In this document: positions 63,530-64,000 of the stretch, piece after piece
Numbering within the stretch: position 1 is the first letter of the stretch
Layout: the number at the start of each line of letters is the position of its first letter
Source of the DNA: Pseudomonas soli
Lineage (GTDB): Bacteria > Pseudomonadota > Gammaproteobacteria > Pseudomonadales > Pseudomonadaceae
Assembly: GCF_900110655.1 (NCBI RefSeq)
Contig: NZ_FOEQ01000001.1
Location: forward strand, 124,001 to 188,000
DNA length: 64,000 bases
Direction of reading: 5' to 3'
Notes under the pieces: generated by a model
What the model was told of the DNA's origin: nothing
Seen by the model: only the letters and a program-made list of their open reading frames with translations
Databases searched by the model: none
Position numbers and translations under genes: made by a program

Positions 63530-64000
63530 ATGGCCGTACGAAGACGCTTTCCGTTTCCTCGCCTACTGCTGATGGCCGGCAGCCTGGCGTGCCTGGTTGC
63601 CTGCACCCAGCAGCAGGGCCGTGACATGCTCACCCAGTTCGGCAACGGCAAGCCCGACGAGCTGTTCCAGACCAGCGTCGACCGCATGGCCACCCTGGCC
63701 ATGCGCGACAACCTGCAAAGCCTGTATCTGCTGATGAACAAGCTGTACCTGCGCAACCCCAACCAGTGGCGGCAATCGGGCTACCTCGACGCCACCACCG
63801 CGGCACGGCAGATCCGCATCGCCATCGAACAGCGCCAGCCCCTGGCGCAGTTGGGCGAGCGCCGCGACCTGGCGGCCTTGAGCTACGCCCTGAGCCCGGA
63901 GTTTCGCGGCGACCGGGTAGGCGCGTTCATCTATGCCATCGGCAGCATGCTGGTCACCGCCCATGGCGGGCGCACCGAGTTCTACATGACCGACACCCTC
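63530..64000 (+). CDS. Lipoprotein of unknown function (3' end outside the window)
   Basis: 157 codons are visible and the frame is open at the window edge. A lipoprotein signal (FPRLLLMAGSLACLVAC) with the Cys near residue 25 is clear. The next part is helical (DELFQTSVDRMATLAMRDNLQSLYLLMNKLYLRNP), with YALSPEFRGDRVGAFIYAIGSMLVTAHGGRTEFYMTDT following. Similar sequences are uncharacterised in Pseudomonas. The ATG is near a weak ribosome site. Confidence 0.75.
   Translation, partial: MAVRRRFPFPRLLLMAGSLACLVACTQQQGRDMLTQFGNGKPDELFQTSVDRMATLAMRDNLQSLYLLMNKLYLRNPNQWRQSGYLDATTAARQIRIAIEQRQPLAQLGERRDLAALSYALSPEFRGDRVGAFIYAIGSMLVTAHGGRTEFYMTDTL

Overview
The window is high-GC chromosomal DNA from a fluorescent Pseudomonas, most likely of the P. 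putida group. This rests on the base composition, on P. putida-type REP palindromes between genes (25.46, 29.43, 30.96 and 50.26 kb), and on blocks I recognise from that group: sigma-54 regulator-gntP-hbdH-acetoacetyl-CoA synthetase, azoR-lysR and ybiT. No rRNA, tRNA, CRISPR array or intact insertion sequence was seen.

Layout. 0-0.9 kb: 3'-truncated DUF3142 lipoprotein gene on the minus strand. 1.5-8.6 kb: a complete ebo/edb-type cluster (order D-C-A-B-E-F), tightly overlapped; EboD carries an N-terminal VTT/DedA-like membrane domain. 8.6-17.3 kb: six same-strand genes that continue this run: two paralogous pairs (a secreted protein with one CxxCH haem motif, plus a large partner without signal peptide), a Cys-rich secreted protein and a beta-propeller protein. 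17.5-23.3 kb, convergent: a 1949-residue multicopper oxidase of the Mn(II)-oxidase (MnxG/McoA) kind, behind a good sigma-54 promoter. 23.5-25.1 kb: a type I DAHP synthase gene behind an attenuator that encodes two aromatic-rich leader peptides around an intrinsic terminator. 25.1-29.4 kb: ppiC and yejABE without yejF. 29.5-35.4 kb: ketone-body utilisation (regulator, three dyad sites, sigma-54 promoter, permease, 3-hydroxybutyrate dehydrogenase, acetoacetyl-CoA synthetase). 35.4-45.6 kb: ordinary housekeeping and accessory genes (second parvulin, CZB chemoreceptor, two LysE exporters around an AraC regulator, phosphatase, carbon-nitrogen hydrolase, ogt, acetyltransferases, fosA). 45.6-48.6 kb: a lower-GC decayed island with an OXA-2-like class D beta-lactamase, an orphan gene and a frameshifted integrase remnant. 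48.65 kb onward: ybiT, an MFS transporter, a hydrolase, azoR/lysR, a 1543-residue LRR-NEL ubiquitin-ligase-type effector, a UvrD-like helicase, a pirin and a truncated lipoprotein gene.

The best candidate for an undescribed system is 1.5-17.3 kb, possibly with the facing oxidase. Ebo proteins are known from cyanobacteria (moving the scytonemin precursor to the periplasm) and from a nematode-repellent locus of P. fluorescens. Here they run into a duplicated haem-protein/partner module and a propeller protein, then face a giant copper oxidase. My inference is that a membrane-associated metabolite is made or moved by the Ebo proteins and oxidised outside the cytoplasm by the downstream proteins. 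This is a hypothesis from gene order, signal peptides and motifs only.
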